From assembly GCA_030043285.1 (NCBI GenBank), contig JASHXZ010000041.1:1-7320 (forward strand): 7,320 nt of DNA. Reading direction: 5' to 3'. Below, in pieces: positions 7,296-7,320 of the stretch. Under the pieces are notes generated by a model, which saw only the letters and a list, made by a program, of their open reading frames with translations, did not search any database and had not been told where the DNA came from. Numbering within the stretch: the first letter of the stretch is position 1; every line of letters starts with the position of its first letter. The stretch comes from Xanthobacteraceae bacterium (lineage in GTDB: Bacteria; Pseudomonadota; Alphaproteobacteria; Rhizobiales; Xanthobacteraceae). A program made the translations under genes and the position numbers.

Positions 7296-7320
7296 ACATC
7301 TCGGCGCCCTTCATTGCCCG
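7292..7320 (+). CDS. mdtC: MdtC-like second RND permease subunit, N-terminal fragment (runs off the right edge)
   Basis: The ATG at 7292-7294 overlaps the mdtB stop codon as ATGA, the usual sign of translational coupling. Only nine full codons are present, MNISAPFIA, with the start of a likely Arg codon. They parallel the mdtB start ([10 protein letters not shown]), the cytoplasmic lead into TM1 of an RND pump. In MdtABC-type operons the gene following mdtB is mdtC, whose product joins MdtB in a mixed trimer. The fragment is too short to prove the subunit type; the name rests on position and on the MNxSxPFI start. Confidence 0.75.

Overview
The window looks like chromosomal DNA from a high-GC alphaproteobacterium, most likely in the Bradyrhizobium/Rhodopseudomonas part of the Hyphomicrobiales. 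The grounds are strong G/C preference at third codon positions, the style of the encoded proteins, and a CATGCCCGGG-type palindrome in a non-coding stretch. This placement is inference; no marker gene is present.

Layout, left to right. (1) Positions 1-119, minus strand: the first 39 codons of a LysR-type regulator running off the left edge. (2) Positions 120-872: about 750 bases with no convincing gene. They hold short dyads and repeats near the regulator, a perfect 17-bp-arm palindrome at 617-655, and a weak candidate promoter at 766-794. (3) 873-2579, plus: an outer-membrane efflux lipoprotein (OprM/NodT/TolC-like). (4) 2580-2764: a 185-base gap with a near-perfect tandem repeat of about 20 bp just before the next gene. 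(5) 2765-4123, plus: an MdtA-like periplasmic adaptor. (6) 4176-7295, plus: an MdtB-like inner-membrane RND proton/drug antiporter. (7) 7292-7320, plus: the first codons of a second RND subunit, by position MdtC-like, overlapping mdtB by ATGA.

Together these genes encode a complete tripartite efflux pump: an adaptor, two RND proteins that in the E. coli MdtABC system form a mixed B2C trimer, and an outer-membrane duct encoded in the same cluster. In E. coli that duct is TolC, encoded elsewhere. The divergent LysR gene is the obvious candidate local regulator. The substrate cannot be read from the sequence.

I found no mobile element, CRISPR array, RNA gene or clearly new system. This is a recognisable efflux operon. 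The points worth a second look are small: the tandem repeat before mdtA, two two-codon ORFs chained into the mdtB start, the dispersed palindrome, the unclear start of the outer-membrane gene, and a Cys-Cys insertion in that protein.
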